Program-made: the position numbers and the translations under genes
In this document: piece by piece, positions 43,886-54,010 of the stretch
Numbering within the stretch: position 1 is the first letter of the stretch
How the letters are laid out: each line of letters begins with the position of its first letter
Notes under the pieces: generated by a model
The model's input: the letters and a program-made list of their open reading frames with translations, nothing else
Databases searched by the model: none
Told to the model about the DNA's origin: nothing
Source: JACMJL01 sp963791805
GTDB taxonomy: Bacteria; Bacillota; Clostridia; Clostridiales; Clostridiaceae
Direction: 5' to 3'
DNA length: 64,000 nt
Assembly: GCA_963791805.1 (NCBI GenBank)
Contig: CAWBTU010000006.1
Coordinates: forward strand, 186,001-250,000

Positions 43886-44057
43886 TGCTGAAAGCCTTGA
43901 TTTAACTACAATTTAAATATAAATCTTGGGGACAGAATTGGGGACACAATTAACAAAAACGTCCCCAAAACAACTTAAATTAACTAAAATTGTAAATTGA
44001 ATAATTGGGTAATACCAACGCTTTCATAGCTTTTCCTAACCTCTCAAAGGGCAAAAA
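43863..44057 (+). repeat. Dispersed repeat R1
   Basis: Block 1 (43863-43966) runs from TATCAGATAAAATAAA over AAGCCTTGATTTAACT to GGGGACAGAATTGGGGACAC. Block 2 (44005-44057) carries ACCAACGCTTTCATAGCTTT and AACCTCTCAAAGGGCAAA. Copies at 46329-46431 (block 1) and 53712-53838 (both, with a deletion). Confidence 0.85.
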
Positions 44058-44222
44058 TACGCACTCCAAAGACTACTGCAAATAATAAAATTGCAGTTGT
44101 TTTTAACATTAGAATTTATAATGTAAAATTCATGGTAATTGTATATAATATAAGTACATTTTAAAATTGGTAACAAGGTAGATAAATTTTATATAGTATA
44201 TTTATAAATAGGTGGTGAACTT

Positions 44223-45631
44223 ATGCAGTATACAGTTGAAGAATTACAAACAATGCCTGAGAATCAAACTTTTGATCGAAAGAGTATAAGAATTGATCCC
44301 AAAAATCTAGCAGATCCTATTATTGCTTTTGCAAATGCTGATGGCGGTACTATTGCTATTGGTATTGATGACAAGACAAGAGAAATAGAAGGTATAAGGG
44401 GATTTGAGGAAAAAATAAATGAATTTTTGCGTGTGCCTTTTGATTTTTGTAGACCTACAATTAAAGTTGATTTCAAACGAATTGATTGCATAGATAAAGA
44501 GGGTAATACCAATCAAATACTGTTATTAGATGTGTATCAGAGCTTTCAAGTACATACAAATCAGGCTGATGCAGTTTTTTATCGAATAGGAGATAAATCG
44601 AAAAAATTAAGTTTTGATGAAAGAATGCAGCTTATTTATGATAAAGGCGATATGCTTTATGAAGACACTTATGTTCGAGAAGCATCTTTGGAGGATATTG
44701 ATATGAATGCGGTTGAAGAATATATCAATATTATTGGATATTCAAAGACACCACTTGAATATTTATCTGAAGGTAAAGGTTTTATCCGAAAAGGAAATGA
44801 TAAGTATGATATAAGTGCAGCAACAGTGCTTCTTTTGGAAAATTCCCACAAAACTTCTTCCCACGAGCAAGAATCCGCTTTATTAAATATCAAGGTATAG
44901 AGGAAAAAACTGGAGCACAAATGAATATCATTAAGGATGTGATTTTTGAAGGAACAGTTTTACAAATGCTTAAAAAATCAATAGAATTTGTTGGAACTCA
45001 GATAAAAGAGTATACAAGGCTTGTAAAAGGAGGATTATTTAAAACAACGCTAGAGTATCCTGAGTTTGTATGGAATGAAATTATTGTAAATGCGGTTGCT
45101 CATCGGGATTATAGTATAAAAGGAACCGACATACAAATAAAAATGTTTGATAATAGAACTGTTGTTGAAAGCCCTGGAACTTTACCAGGACTTGTAAGGC
45201 TTAATAATATACGCACCGTGCATTTTTCTAGAAATCCTAAAATTGCAGGAGTTTTAAAGGACTATAAATATGTTAAAGAGTTTGGTGAAGGTGTAGATCG
45301 TATGTGTAACGAAATGGTAGAAGTAGGATTATCAGAACCAGAATTTAGCACAGTCGCATTTATGACTAAAGTTGTAATAAGGAATAACAAAGATTCTAGT
45401 GATACTTTAAATGATACTTTAAATGATACTTTAAATGATACTTTAAACTCAACGGAGATGAAAATATTTACTGAAATTAATAATGATCATAAAATTACTG
45501 CTGAAATTATAGCTATAAATACTAAATTGGCAATAAGTACAGTAAAAAGAAATTTGGTGTCTTTGCAGAAAAAAGGTATTATTATCAGAGTAGGATCAAA
45601 GAAGACAGGTTACTGGGAGCTTAAAAAATGA
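44223..45631 (+). pseudogene. AlbA_2/ATPase-type transcriptional regulator, frameshifted
   Basis: Starts at ATG 44223 after GGTGG with a complete Schlafen-AlbA_2 domain (ENQTFDRKSIRI, FANADGGTIAIGIDD) and reads to 44900; the following frame from 44837 continues GKFPQNFFPRARIRF, then an ATPase_c_4 part (NEIIVNAVAHRDYSIKGTDI, VESPGTLPGL) and a winged helix at the C-terminus. Adding one T to the run 44833-44836 rejoins it into a protein of about 470 residues. The linker holds four NDTL repeats. Such proteins are DNA-binding regulators or defence-associated, but the job of this one is unknown. Confidence 0.8.
45401..45448 (+). repeat. Four exact 12-bp tandem repeats encoding DTLN
   Basis: GATACTTTAAAT repeated four times (last unit ends AAAC). 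It lies between the ATPase and winged-helix domains. Copy-number change would keep the frame. Confidence 0.92.
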
Positions 45632-46067
45632 AGTTGTTTAGTATCTGTTAATTTGAGTAGTAACATTAAATACAAACATTAATAAGTTAAGTTTATTAAT
45701 GGCTTGCCAAGATATTTAAAATATATTCCTTATTGGGCTTAAATTTTAACTTGCTGGTAACTTGCAGTTAAGATGATATTTTAATAGTATTCAATAAATA
45801 AAGAGAGCTAAACACTGATAAATCAACAAGTTGTTATTAGAAATCTAACTTGCCGGTAACTTGCAGTTAGTGTTATTAGTTTAAAATAGAAATTGAAAAA
45901 GGAAGGGTAAACTAGAGTTAATTGCATTTTAAAATAATAAGTCCTGGATTACTTTTATAGTGGTTCAGGACTTTAGATTTTTTTATTGTAATTTGATTAA
46001 TAGGATTTTTTATATTTGGATATAACATATTTTTAGCAAGCTTTAAATTATAGAAGATATTTTTAAA
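45632..46067. other. Intergenic region with a 23-bp direct repeat
   Basis: No gene. AACTTGCTGGTAACTTGCAG at 45748 (23 bp, ending GTTA at 45770) recurs with one change at 45847-45869; the pair is 99 bp apart. Confidence 0.6.
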
Positions 46068-46313
46068 ATGATTTTTAGAGAAAAAGAAGATACTACCCAG
46101 CAAGTTATCCAGCAAGCTGATGGGCGAATAGAAGAACTGATTCATTTTTGTAAAGAACCTAGAACAAGACAGGAAATGCAAGAGTTCCTTAAAATTAAAG
46201 ATAGAGAGCATTTTAGGACTAAGATACTTAATCCACTTGTAAAAACAGGCGAGATAAAGTTAACACTACCAGATAAACCTAAAAGTCCAAAGCAGAAATA
46301 TTATAGCAAATAA
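46068..46313 (+). pseudogene. C-terminal relic of a regulator-like protein
   Basis: REKEDTTQQVIQQADGRIEELIHFCKEPRTRQEMQEFLKI then LVKTGEIKLTLPDKPKSPKQ resembles the last winged-helix part of AlbA/ATPase-type proteins. No start or ribosome site is evident and it is followed by repeat R2, as the fragment at 43496 is followed by R1. Confidence 0.5.
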
Positions 46314-46328
46314 GAGAGTATTACTTTT

Positions 46329-46431
46329 TATCAGATAAAATAAAAATCCAATCACGAAAGCCTTGATTTAACTGCGATTTTAATATAAATCTTGGGGACA
46401 GAATTGGGGACACAATTAATAAAAATGTCCC
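46329..46431 (+). repeat. Dispersed repeat R2
   Basis: Matches block 1 of R1 (TATCAGATAAAATAAA, AAGCCTTGATTTAACT, GGGGACAGAATTGGGGACAC) and stops 5 bases before a tRNA 3'-end remnant. Confidence 0.85.
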
Positions 46432-46436
46432 TAAAT

Positions 46437-46473
46437 CCGTAGGTCGTAGGTTCGAGACCTACTACCCCTGCCA
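46437..46473 (+). pseudogene. tRNA 3'-end remnant, possible attachment site
   Basis: CCGTAGGTCGTAGGTTCGAG then ACCTACTACCCCTGCCA: a T-arm with 5-bp stem GTAGG/CCTAC and TTCGAGA loop, then an acceptor strand ending in CCA. The 5' half (D and anticodon arms) is absent. Typical of an integration scar (attL/attR). Confidence 0.7.
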
Positions 46474-46513
46474 GACTTAAGTCAGTAAACTTAGTTGTTT
46501 GCTGGCTTTTTTA
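46470..46513 (+). terminator. Terminator behind the tRNA remnant
   Basis: CAGTAAAC/GTTTGCTG stem extended by GCC/GGC, followed by TTTTTT. From 46514 to 46795 I see no gene. Confidence 0.65.
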
Positions 46514-46795
46514 TTTTTTGTGTAGCCACCTTCGGGGTGATGGATAGATGATTCACACCTTGAAGCTGGAGGCGGATAAAACTAAACTTCCTACGTTTAA
46601 TAGCATTTCAGTGTTATCCTTTCGATTTAATTTCCATTTTTACCAAGGTTCAGGTCTTTCTGCAAGAGAAATAACAAAGCATTTTTAGTAAATGTTACCA
46701 TTAGTCAAATTAAGCTATATGTGCATATTAGATATGGTATATTAGTAATATAAGTGGTCCAAGCTTTAATATTTAAACTAGAAAGGAATGATTTA

Positions 46796-48496
46796 ATGAA
46801 CAAAGTATTTAAAAAATTGAAAGTATCTACAATAATCATTTATTTATCGTTATTATCTATACTTTTCAGCTCAGTGATAGGTATTTTCGGCAATTTTGAT
46901 ATGAAAAAGTTAAATGATACCACAAATGATATGTATGATAATGTAACTATGCCAATATCCTATATAGGATCATTAAGAGCTGATTCTTTAGGCATTGAAC
47001 TTTGTGTCTCTAAATCAAATACAAATTTTGATACTAAATATGAAACCACAATTAATGAATTAGATGTTAAGATTCAAAATGCTTTAAAGTCATATAGAAA
47101 TACGGACTTAGATCCTGAGGAAAAAGTTTCCCTTGATAAATTCGAAAAGGACTATACAGATTACTTGACTTTATGGAAGAAGGTTAATCCACTGTTAGCT
47201 AACAATCAAAAACTTTCACCTGCTGATTTAAAAAGCTTTGAAAGCTTAGGTAATAATATGGAAAATATCCTTAAAGAATTAAGAGATTACAATGTTAAAT
47301 GGGCAGGAATATACGACTCCGATAATGCTACAAGTTATAAAAAGAGTGTACAAAGTTTTATTGTGATAAATATAATTACAATATTGATATTTATTTCAGT
47401 TGCCTTTTTGATAGTTATGTTTATCAAACGTTCTTTAAAGGAAGTAATTAGTTATTTAGATGAAATTTCTGAAGGTGATTTTACAAAAAAAATAGCTGAT
47501 GATGCTAAAAATGAATTTGCAGTAATGAAAAATTCAATAACTAAAACTGTTCACAGTATTTCATCACTTATTCAAAGTGTAAAAGACAAATCTACCAATA
47601 TCGAAGAAAACGCTATAATTTTATCGTCAGTATCTGAAGAAATGTCTGTCTCATCAAATAATGTATCTTGTGCAATTCAACAGGCAGCATCAGGTGCAAA
47701 CTCCCAGGCAAATGATTTGCTTGAAATTACAAATGTGTTAGATCAATTTAGCTCTGAGCTTGAAGCTATGGTTACGTCCATAGTAGATATTGATTCTAAT
47801 GCTAAGGGAATCAATAGAATGGCAAATGAAAACCATGAGGATTTACAAAGCCTTGTGAAATCAGTTAACAAAATAAATATTTCGTTTAAAGATTTTGCTG
47901 AAAAAATCTCACATCTTGGTAAAAACATTGTCCAAATAAACGAAATTACTAATGTTATAAACGATATTTCAAGGCAGACAAACCTTCTTGCTCTAAATGC
48001 TTCAATTGAAGCAGCTAGAGCTGGTGAATCTGGTAAGGGTTTCTCAGTAGTTGCTGAAGAGATTAGAAAGCTTGCCGAACAATCAAAAATATCATCTGAA
48101 AATATTACTAAACTTATTTCAAGTATATCTGGCGAATCAAATGATATGCTAACCAATACGGATATTATGAGCAAAGAGCTAAATAGTCAGGTTAATACTA
48201 TAAACACATCAATTGAATCCTTTAAAAAAATTATTTGTGCAGTAGAAGGAATTATTCCCAAAATACAAATTATTAATTCTTCCGCTGGAAATATAAGTAA
48301 TGATAGAAATACTATTCAACAAAAAGTGCATGGTACTTCTTCTGCCGCAGAAGAGATTTCAGCTTCTACTGAAGAAATTACTGCATCTACTGAAGAAATG
48401 AATGCTTGTTCAGAGCAAGTTGCTTCTACTGCTCATGTATTTAAAGCTTTAACGGAAGAAATGATGGAGGCCGTAAATAAGTTTAAATTAGACTAA
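46796..48496 (+). CDS. Methyl-accepting chemotaxis protein
   Basis: A 566-residue chemoreceptor. Two membrane helices (about 13-33 and 188-208) bracket a four-helix-bundle-type sensing domain. A HAMP linker follows (IKRSLKEVISYLDEISEGDF), then a signalling domain with the invariant tip RQTNLLALNASIEAARAGESGKGFSVVAEEIRKLAEQS. ATG at 46796 follows AAAGGA. A paralogue of the same length is at 54011. The ligand is unknown. Confidence 0.93.
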   Translation: MNKVFKKLKVSTIIIYLSLLSILFSSVIGIFGNFDMKKLNDTTNDMYDNVTMPISYIGSLRADSLGIELCVSKSNTNFDTKYETTINELDVKIQNALKSYRNTDLDPEEKVSLDKFEKDYTDYLTLWKKVNPLLANNQKLSPADLKSFESLGNNMENILKELRDYNVKWAGIYDSDNATSYKKSVQSFIVINIITILIFISVAFLIVMFIKRSLKEVISYLDEISEGDFTKKIADDAKNEFAVMKNSITKTVHSISSLIQSVKDKSTNIEENAIILSSVSEEMSVSSNNVSCAIQQAASGANSQANDLLEITNVLDQFSSELEAMVTSIVDIDSNAKGINRMANENHEDLQSLVKSVNKINISFKDFAEKISHLGKNIVQINEITNVINDISRQTNLLALNASIEAARAGESGKGFSVVAEEIRKLAEQSKISSENITKLISSISGESNDMLTNTDIMSKELNSQVNTINTSIESFKKIICAVEGIIPKIQIINSSAGNISNDRNTIQQKVHGTSSAAEEISASTEEITASTEEMNACSEQVASTAHVFKALTEEMMEAVNKFKLD

Positions 48497-48980
48497 TGGT
48501 GATTTGAAAATTGTAAACCCTGCAATGTTACTAGTCTACTCATTAAGCTGAAGGAATTAGATAAGTTAAAATCAACAATCTGCTTGCTGGCGAAACTTGA
48601 AGCTGGAGAGAAATCAGCAAGACAGGAAGAATTATGTATCTTATCATTTGGAGACAGAAAAAGTTAGAGTGGTACGTGTTTTAAATGAGAAGAAGGATTT
48701 TATCCTGTTTGCAATTAATGTGTTTATATCCCCTCAGACTATGGTTTGGGGGATTTGCTTTATAGGAATTCCTTAGACTTGGCTGTTTAGATGGAATTAG
48801 AGACGAAGGGTTATTAGATTCAGCATGTATTTTGTCCACAGAGGACTTTGTTTAATGTTTTTTGGGAGGAAGGAAAAATTGGAGAGTTTTTCATAATCTT
48901 TATAAAATCTTTATAATTAGATAATAGAATGCTCTGTGAAAGGAGTAAAGGGAAAGTAGTACGGGGGGATTGATGGTTAT
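48497..48980. other. Intergenic region, decayed coding traces
   Basis: No complete gene. A hairpin ATCCCC/GGGGAT (48728-48754) may end the MCP transcript. A short frame near 48592 (LAKLEAGEKSARQEEL) looks like the tail of an antitoxin-like protein but cannot be assigned. Confidence 0.35.
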
Positions 48981-49643
48981 ATGGCTAAAATACTTGCTCT
49001 CGATGATGAAGAGAAAATCCTAAAATTAATAAAAAATATTCTGCTTTTGGATGGGCATACAATTACCTTGTGTTTAAATTATGATGAGATAGATGAAAAT
49101 AAGTTACCTGATTATGATTTAATATTGCTGGATGTTATGATGCAGGGAATGGATGGATTTAAGGTCTGCAGAAAAATACGGGACAAGGTAGATTGCCCAA
49201 TTCTGTTTATCACAGCAAAAACAGAGGAAGAAGATATTGTATATGGATTTGGTTTGGGCGCGGATGACTATATTAAAAAGCCATTTGGCATGGAAGAGCT
49301 GAAAGCAAGGGTCAATGCACATCTAAGAAGAGAAAAACGCAGTCACTGCATAGCAATACAGTGGGGAGATATCCGATTTGACCTACAGGGGATGAAACTA
49401 ATGGTTAAAAATGAGAGTATTAATCTGACAAAGGGTGAATATCAAATATGCGAATTCCTTGTAAAGAACAAAGGTCAGGTGTTTTCAAAAGAGCAGATTT
49501 ATGAAGCAGTTTTCGGGTATGATGGAGAAAGTAATGATAATACAATTGCAACACATATCATGAATATTCGGAATAAGCTGAATGAAGCAGGTGTTTCACC
49601 AATACAGACGGTATGGGGGATCGGATATAAATGGGAAATATAA
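48981..49643 (+). CDS. OmpR-family response regulator
   Basis: A 220-residue regulator: receiver domain with acidic pocket LALDDEE, phospho-acceptor Asp in DLILLDVMMQGMDG and Lys in YIKKPF, followed by a winged helix (INLTKGEYQICEFLVKNKGQVFSKEQIYEAVFGYDGESNDNTIATHIMNIRNKL). It resembles SpaR/NisR-like regulators. The kinase start lies inside its last codons (13-base overlap), so the pair is one operon with the hydrolase downstream. Confidence 0.93.
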   Translation: MAKILALDDEEKILKLIKNILLLDGHTITLCLNYDEIDENKLPDYDLILLDVMMQGMDGFKVCRKIRDKVDCPILFITAKTEEEDIVYGFGLGADDYIKKPFGMEELKARVNAHLRREKRSHCIAIQWGDIRFDLQGMKLMVKNESINLTKGEYQICEFLVKNKGQVFSKEQIYEAVFGYDGESNDNTIATHIMNIRNKLNEAGVSPIQTVWGIGYKWEI

Positions 49644-50728
49644 AAAATAAGGTTAGGCACAAGAGAACACTTACATCAATTGTTGTAATAGCATTCTATG
49701 GCATGGGATTCTCAATTTTAGGATTGACAGCAGCTATTCTCATATTTTTGTCTGTGAATGCGGATAAAAAACTTCTTACACCAGAAGAATACCTTAGTGT
49801 TATTAATTTAATTGTTATAGGATACATATTAATTGTTATATTTCTAACCATCCTCTTTCCATTTTTAACAGCAAGAAAAATAAAAAAGAAGGGTCAACCC
49901 ATTTTAAATGCGGTAGAAAAAATCAAATCTCAGGATTTGGACTTTGATATTTATCCGAGTGGAATAAAGGAAATTGATCAAATACTCAATAGTATGGATG
50001 ATATGCGTGTTGCTTTAAAACAGTCTCTTGAAAAACAATGGTGTATAGAACAAAATCGCAAAGAGCAGATATCAGCGCTTGCACACGACTTTAAAACTCC
50101 ACTTACAATCCTGAAAGGCAATCTGGACTTATTGCAAGCCAGTGAGAAGGATGACATGAGTGAAAATTGCTTAAAGGATGCAAAGGGCAGTCTTGAACAG
50201 ATGGAGGCATATGTGAATCAGCTTCTGGAGATGGTACGTGCAGAAAGAGGCTATACTATTCATGCCTGGAAAGAGGAACTGGGAAAACTCCTTAATGAAG
50301 CAATATCACCACTAGTAAAGATTGCTGATAAAAAAGAAGTTACAATTTTAACTGAGTTTGAAGAGAAAGATATTTTGGTGTCAGCTGATAAGATGTTATT
50401 TGAACGTTTGATTCATAACCTTATAACCAATGCATTAGATTTTACTATGCCGAATGGAGTAATCAGGGTAATGCTAAATAGGACGGAGGATAATGCAGTA
50501 ATAGTTATTGCGGATTCCGGTGTTGGGTTTAGTGCTAATGCCCTAAAACATGGAACAGAGCAATTTTTTATGGATGATACCAGCCGAAGCAGAAAAAATC
50601 ATTATGGGTTAGGATTATTTATTGCCCATTCCATTGTGAAACAGCATTTAGGATTTATGAAGCTTACCAATGATGAAGAGACCGGAGGAGCAAAGGTAAT
50701 CATTGAAATGCCAATATTGAAAGAATAA
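49631..50728 (+). CDS. Sensor histidine kinase
   Basis: A 365-residue kinase with two membrane helices (about 19-42 and 61-84) and a short extracellular loop. A HAMP-like segment is followed by the H box SALAHDFKTPLTILKGN, N box IHNLITNALDFTM, G1 DSGVGFS and G2 YGLGLFIAHSI. The short external loop (about 17 residues) suits kinases that sense within the membrane, often antimicrobial-peptide detectors. Partner of the regulator at 48981. Confidence 0.92.
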   Translation: MGNIKNKVRHKRTLTSIVVIAFYGMGFSILGLTAAILIFLSVNADKKLLTPEEYLSVINLIVIGYILIVIFLTILFPFLTARKIKKKGQPILNAVEKIKSQDLDFDIYPSGIKEIDQILNSMDDMRVALKQSLEKQWCIEQNRKEQISALAHDFKTPLTILKGNLDLLQASEKDDMSENCLKDAKGSLEQMEAYVNQLLEMVRAERGYTIHAWKEELGKLLNEAISPLVKIADKKEVTILTEFEEKDILVSADKMLFERLIHNLITNALDFTMPNGVIRVMLNRTEDNAVIVIADSGVGFSANALKHGTEQFFMDDTSRSRKNHYGLGLFIAHSIVKQHLGFMKLTNDEETGGAKVIIEMPILKE

Positions 50729-50755
50729 TAAAAACACTACTTTTCCGAAAATATT

Positions 50756-51769
50756 ATGAAAAATAAGATTAAAAAAATTGCAAAAGTTATAAGAAAAATT
50801 TTAATAGTACTATTTGCGTTAGTTATAATCTTTTTGATTGGAACTACCATATGGAATAGAGTTTTATGTTCAAAAGAAAACAAAATACTAAAAAAGGTAG
50901 GAACAGATGTTAAGGTAAATGGTGTCAACATAAGAGCATCAGTTACGGGGAAAGGGGAAAAAACCATTGTATTATTAAGCGGACTGGGAACTCCAAGCCC
51001 AATCACTGATTTTAAGCCCCTTGCAGAAAAATTGAGCACTTCTTATCGGGTAGTGACTTTGGAATACACTGGATATGGATTAAGTGAAGATGCAAATGTA
51101 AAGAGAAGTAATGAAGCCATTGTGGAAGAAATCAGGGGAGCATTAAATCAATTGAGTATCAAACCACCTTATATTCTTATGCCCCATTCTCTATCAGGAG
51201 TTTATTGCCTGCAATATATGAAAACCTATCCAAGCGAGGTAGAAGCAATGATAGGTATTGATTCTTCTGTGCCAAATCAAGGAAAGTATGATGATGCTGT
51301 TAAGATTCCAAAGGGACTATATTACCTAGCTCGTTTTATGGATTTAACAGGTCTTACTAGACTATCTAATTTATCAGGAGTAGCTTTACTTCAGGATATG
51401 AAAGCCAGTGGAAGTTATTCAAAAGAAGATATGAGAATTGTCACTGCTTTATCCAATAAAAAACAAGTAACCAGGGCACTGTTTAATGAAAGCAGGGCTT
51501 TGCCCCAGAATTTGAAGTCATTATATGATGTGAAATATCCCGCTGATAAACCAATTCTATTTATCCTAAGTGATAATTCATGCAAACAGCTTAAAGAAGA
51601 ATTGAAAAAAAGGGGATACCAAGCAACATGGGAAGGATTACATGAAGAAGCTATTTCGAACCCTAATATTCAAAAGATAAAATATTTGAAAGGTCAGCAT
51701 TATTTGCATTGGACACAATCAAAGGCAATAGCTGACATGGCGGATGATTTTATACAAGGTAAGTACTAA
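50756..51769 (+). CDS. Membrane-anchored alpha/beta hydrolase
   Basis: A 337-residue alpha/beta hydrolase. An N-terminal helix (ILIVLFALVIIFLIGTTIW) anchors it. Then LLSGLGTPSP (oxyanion strand), nucleophile Ser in PHSLSGVYC, an acidic residue in the following half and His in LKGQHYLHW. It follows the two-component system by 27 bases and probably belongs to that operon, as a target of the system. No typical ribosome site is visible. Substrate unknown. Confidence 0.75.
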   Translation: MKNKIKKIAKVIRKILIVLFALVIIFLIGTTIWNRVLCSKENKILKKVGTDVKVNGVNIRASVTGKGEKTIVLLSGLGTPSPITDFKPLAEKLSTSYRVVTLEYTGYGLSEDANVKRSNEAIVEEIRGALNQLSIKPPYILMPHSLSGVYCLQYMKTYPSEVEAMIGIDSSVPNQGKYDDAVKIPKGLYYLARFMDLTGLTRLSNLSGVALLQDMKASGSYSKEDMRIVTALSNKKQVTRALFNESRALPQNLKSLYDVKYPADKPILFILSDNSCKQLKEELKKRGYQATWEGLHEEAISNPNIQKIKYLKGQHYLHWTQSKAIADMADDFIQGKY

Positions 51770-51779
51770 ATAATAAATA

Positions 51780-51905
51780 AAATTGTAGATAAAATCAGAA
51801 TAAAGCATGGATCTGATGCTATTGTAAGATCTTGCTTTCTAAATCAGGTCTGAGCCATATGAGGGGGGGAGTTGGAGAAGAGGACTATACAATTTATTTG
51901 TACTA
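51780..51905 (+). pseudogene. Possible Y-family DNA polymerase C-terminal relic
   Basis: IVDKIRIKHGSDAIVRSCFLN, then in the next frame SGLSHMRGGVGEEDY. The order resembles the C-terminal end of Y-family polymerases (DSIR.K.G.D.I.RASFLNS...HM.GG), but only about 40 residues are left and the frame is broken. Confidence 0.3.
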
Positions 51906-52010
51906 TAGTAGTTAATTGTTATATAAAAAGTAAAGAAGCTTCAACAATCTCAGAAAATGAGATTGTGCTTAAAAGTATTAATGAGGATAAAAAAGCACAT
52001 ATCCCTACAA

Positions 52011-52262
52011 TTAAGGGTATAGGTATAAGTACTCCCCTTCGAAGCGTTCCAAAGGAACCACCATAATACTTCCCACTAAACCACCAAGTCCAAGAAATTC
52101 GTAGTTGTAGCTAATTTGGGCCGCATTTAGATGGAGTGTAGAGAGAACATAGAACATCAAAACTCCATAGGCTGCGATATAACCAAAGTTGCCAATTATG
52201 GCCTGTAGGGAGGGAACTAAATTCAATTTATCATGAATTAAAAAATGTAGTCCCTCCCTCAT
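52011..52262 (-). pseudogene. MFS transporter fragment
   Basis: An 83-residue frame with hydrophobic helices (IIGNFGYIAAYGVLMFYVLS and YEFLGLGGLVGSIMVV) and an MFS-like cytoplasmic loop VPLERFEGEY. It lacks both ends of a transporter. The frame starts MREGLHFLIHDK, a loop motif of MFS efflux proteins. Likely a remnant. Confidence 0.5.
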
Positions 52263-52382
52263 TCCACTGAAAATCTCGCTTCCATTAAAGGGTGTAGCTT
52301 AATATTGATTTATTGATTGCATAAATAATGAGTTTTATGCAAAGATTATTTAAGGGAATCTAATACATAGGAGGTTACAATT

Positions 52383-53387
52383 ATGCCAGATTTGAATAAT
52401 ATAAATTTAGTTTCATCTGAAATAGCAGGTCTTTGGGATTCATATATGGGTGATAGTTTAGCTATAAGGGTTCTTAGCTATTTTCTTAATAATGTAGAAG
52501 ACAGCGAAGTACGAGCCTTGTTACAGCATACTTTAGATTTGTCTAATCAACATATCTCAATAGTTACAGGTATATTCAATAAAGAAGGATTACCAATACC
52601 ACAAGGATTTACTGATAGAGATGTAAATGTAAATGCTCCAAGATTATATACAGATACTTTATATGCTGCTTATATTTCATCAACGGCAAGGATTGGAATG
52701 TATCACCACTCTTTAATTTTGAATCAAGTAGCACGTGCAGATATTAGAGATTACTTTTCAAAATGTATTGCTGAATATATAGATCTTTATAATAAATCTG
52801 CAGAATTAAGATTGTCTAAGGGTACCTTCATACGGGCACCTCATATTAATGTACCTAAAGAAGTTCAATTTGTAGAAAGTCAGAGTTTTATATCTAATAT
52901 TTTAGGCGAAAAGCGACCATTACTGGCGAGAGAAATAATGCACATATTTAGAATTGTCTTAACAAATATGATGGGTAATGCTCTAATAACAGGTTTTAGC
53001 CAGGTCTCACCAAGTAACAAGATTTCTAGTTACTTTTCTAAAGGGTGTCATTTATCAGTTGAATTAATTACAGAATTAACAGATATTATAAAAAAGGAAG
53101 GTATACCAGTCCCAGCTACATCTGAAGTTTATGTTACTGATTCAACTGAATCACCGTTTTCAGAAAAATTGATGCTAACTGTTGTTATGATGATGGCATC
53201 TATGGGTGTAAGTGGTAAAGGCATGGCAATGGCGGATAGTGTAAGGGGTGATTTACAAGTTATGTACACTAAATTAATTGCTACAATTATGAAATATGCT
53301 AAAGATGGAATAGATATTATGATTGAAAATAAATGGCTTGAACAACCACCGCAAGCAATAAAGCATAAAAATTTAGTTAAGGTATGA
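52383..53387 (+). CDS. DUF3231 family protein
   Basis: A 334-residue protein of the DUF3231 family found in spore-forming bacteria: two related halves of helical bundles (SSEIAGLWDSYMGDSLAIRVLSYFLNNVEDSEV and LLAREIMHIFRIVLTNMMGNALITGF), each with HTLDLSNQHI/KGCHLSVELI-like segments. It resembles ferritin-like folds in pattern. Ribosome site AGGAGG. No close partner gene. Molecular role unknown. Confidence 0.78.
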   Translation: MPDLNNINLVSSEIAGLWDSYMGDSLAIRVLSYFLNNVEDSEVRALLQHTLDLSNQHISIVTGIFNKEGLPIPQGFTDRDVNVNAPRLYTDTLYAAYISSTARIGMYHHSLILNQVARADIRDYFSKCIAEYIDLYNKSAELRLSKGTFIRAPHINVPKEVQFVESQSFISNILGEKRPLLAREIMHIFRIVLTNMMGNALITGFSQVSPSNKISSYFSKGCHLSVELITELTDIIKKEGIPVPATSEVYVTDSTESPFSEKLMLTVVMMMASMGVSGKGMAMADSVRGDLQVMYTKLIATIMKYAKDGIDIMIENKWLEQPPQAIKHKNLVKV

Positions 53388-53711
53388 CTACCTAGAATAC
53401 GGTATTATTGGAATGAGATGCTGCCTTTAAAGTAGACACCAAGATAAGGTAAAATCTCTGTTGCTGATGCATCAAAAGCATTACCTAACCATTACAATTC
53501 TTTATACTGTTAGATAGATGAATATGAAGAATACGGAGAGCGAGCGTGTTCCCTGGCCATGGAACTGTGCTCTATTCATGTTAGTATAAAATAAAAAAGC
53601 TACGACAAGAAAATACCGAGTTATTGTACATACAAATCAAAAATCTCAATTTATAGGTGGAAGATTCCAAGTATAGCAGAAATATTATAGTAAGTAAAAG
53701 GTATTATATAT

Positions 53712-53880
53712 TATCAGATAAAGTAAAGAGCAAATCACCAAAGCATTAATTTAACTGCAATTTAAATATAAATCTTGGGGACAGAATTGGGTAGCACCAA
53801 CGCTTTCATAGCTTTACCTAACTTCTCAAAAGGCAAATCAGCAATCCGAAACCGTAGGTAGTAGGTTCAAAACCTCCTAA
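53712..53880 (+). repeat. Dispersed repeat R3 with degenerate tRNA-like end
   Basis: Matches R1, but the stretch between two AATTGGG copies is deleted so that block 1 joins block 2 (53788-53838: ACCAACGCTTTCATAGCTTT, AAAGGCAAA). It ends in CCGTAGGTAGTAGGTTCAAA and ACCTCC (53852-53876), a decayed form of the tRNA remnant seen at 46437. Apart from this, 53388-54010 holds no gene. Confidence 0.75.
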
Positions 53881-54010
53881 ATACGCTACTTATATAATTC
53901 TAAAAATCCTTTTTGAAAATAAAAATAAACATTTATGTTTTATCAATTATAATGTATAATAGCTAATACAAAGCAGTAACTACTAGATAAACGAGGTGGA
54001 GTGATAAAAT

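Noticed and set aside
45401..45448. CRISPR-like array
   Set aside because: The 12-bp units have no spacers and are in frame inside a protein-coding region.
45918..46211. 97-residue minus-strand frame
   Set aside because: Phe/Lys-rich product of AT-rich DNA, opposite to the regulator relic at 46068.
46437..46473. Complete tRNA gene
   Set aside because: Only the T-arm and 3' acceptor strand are present; no matching 5' acceptor strand or anticodon arm upstream.
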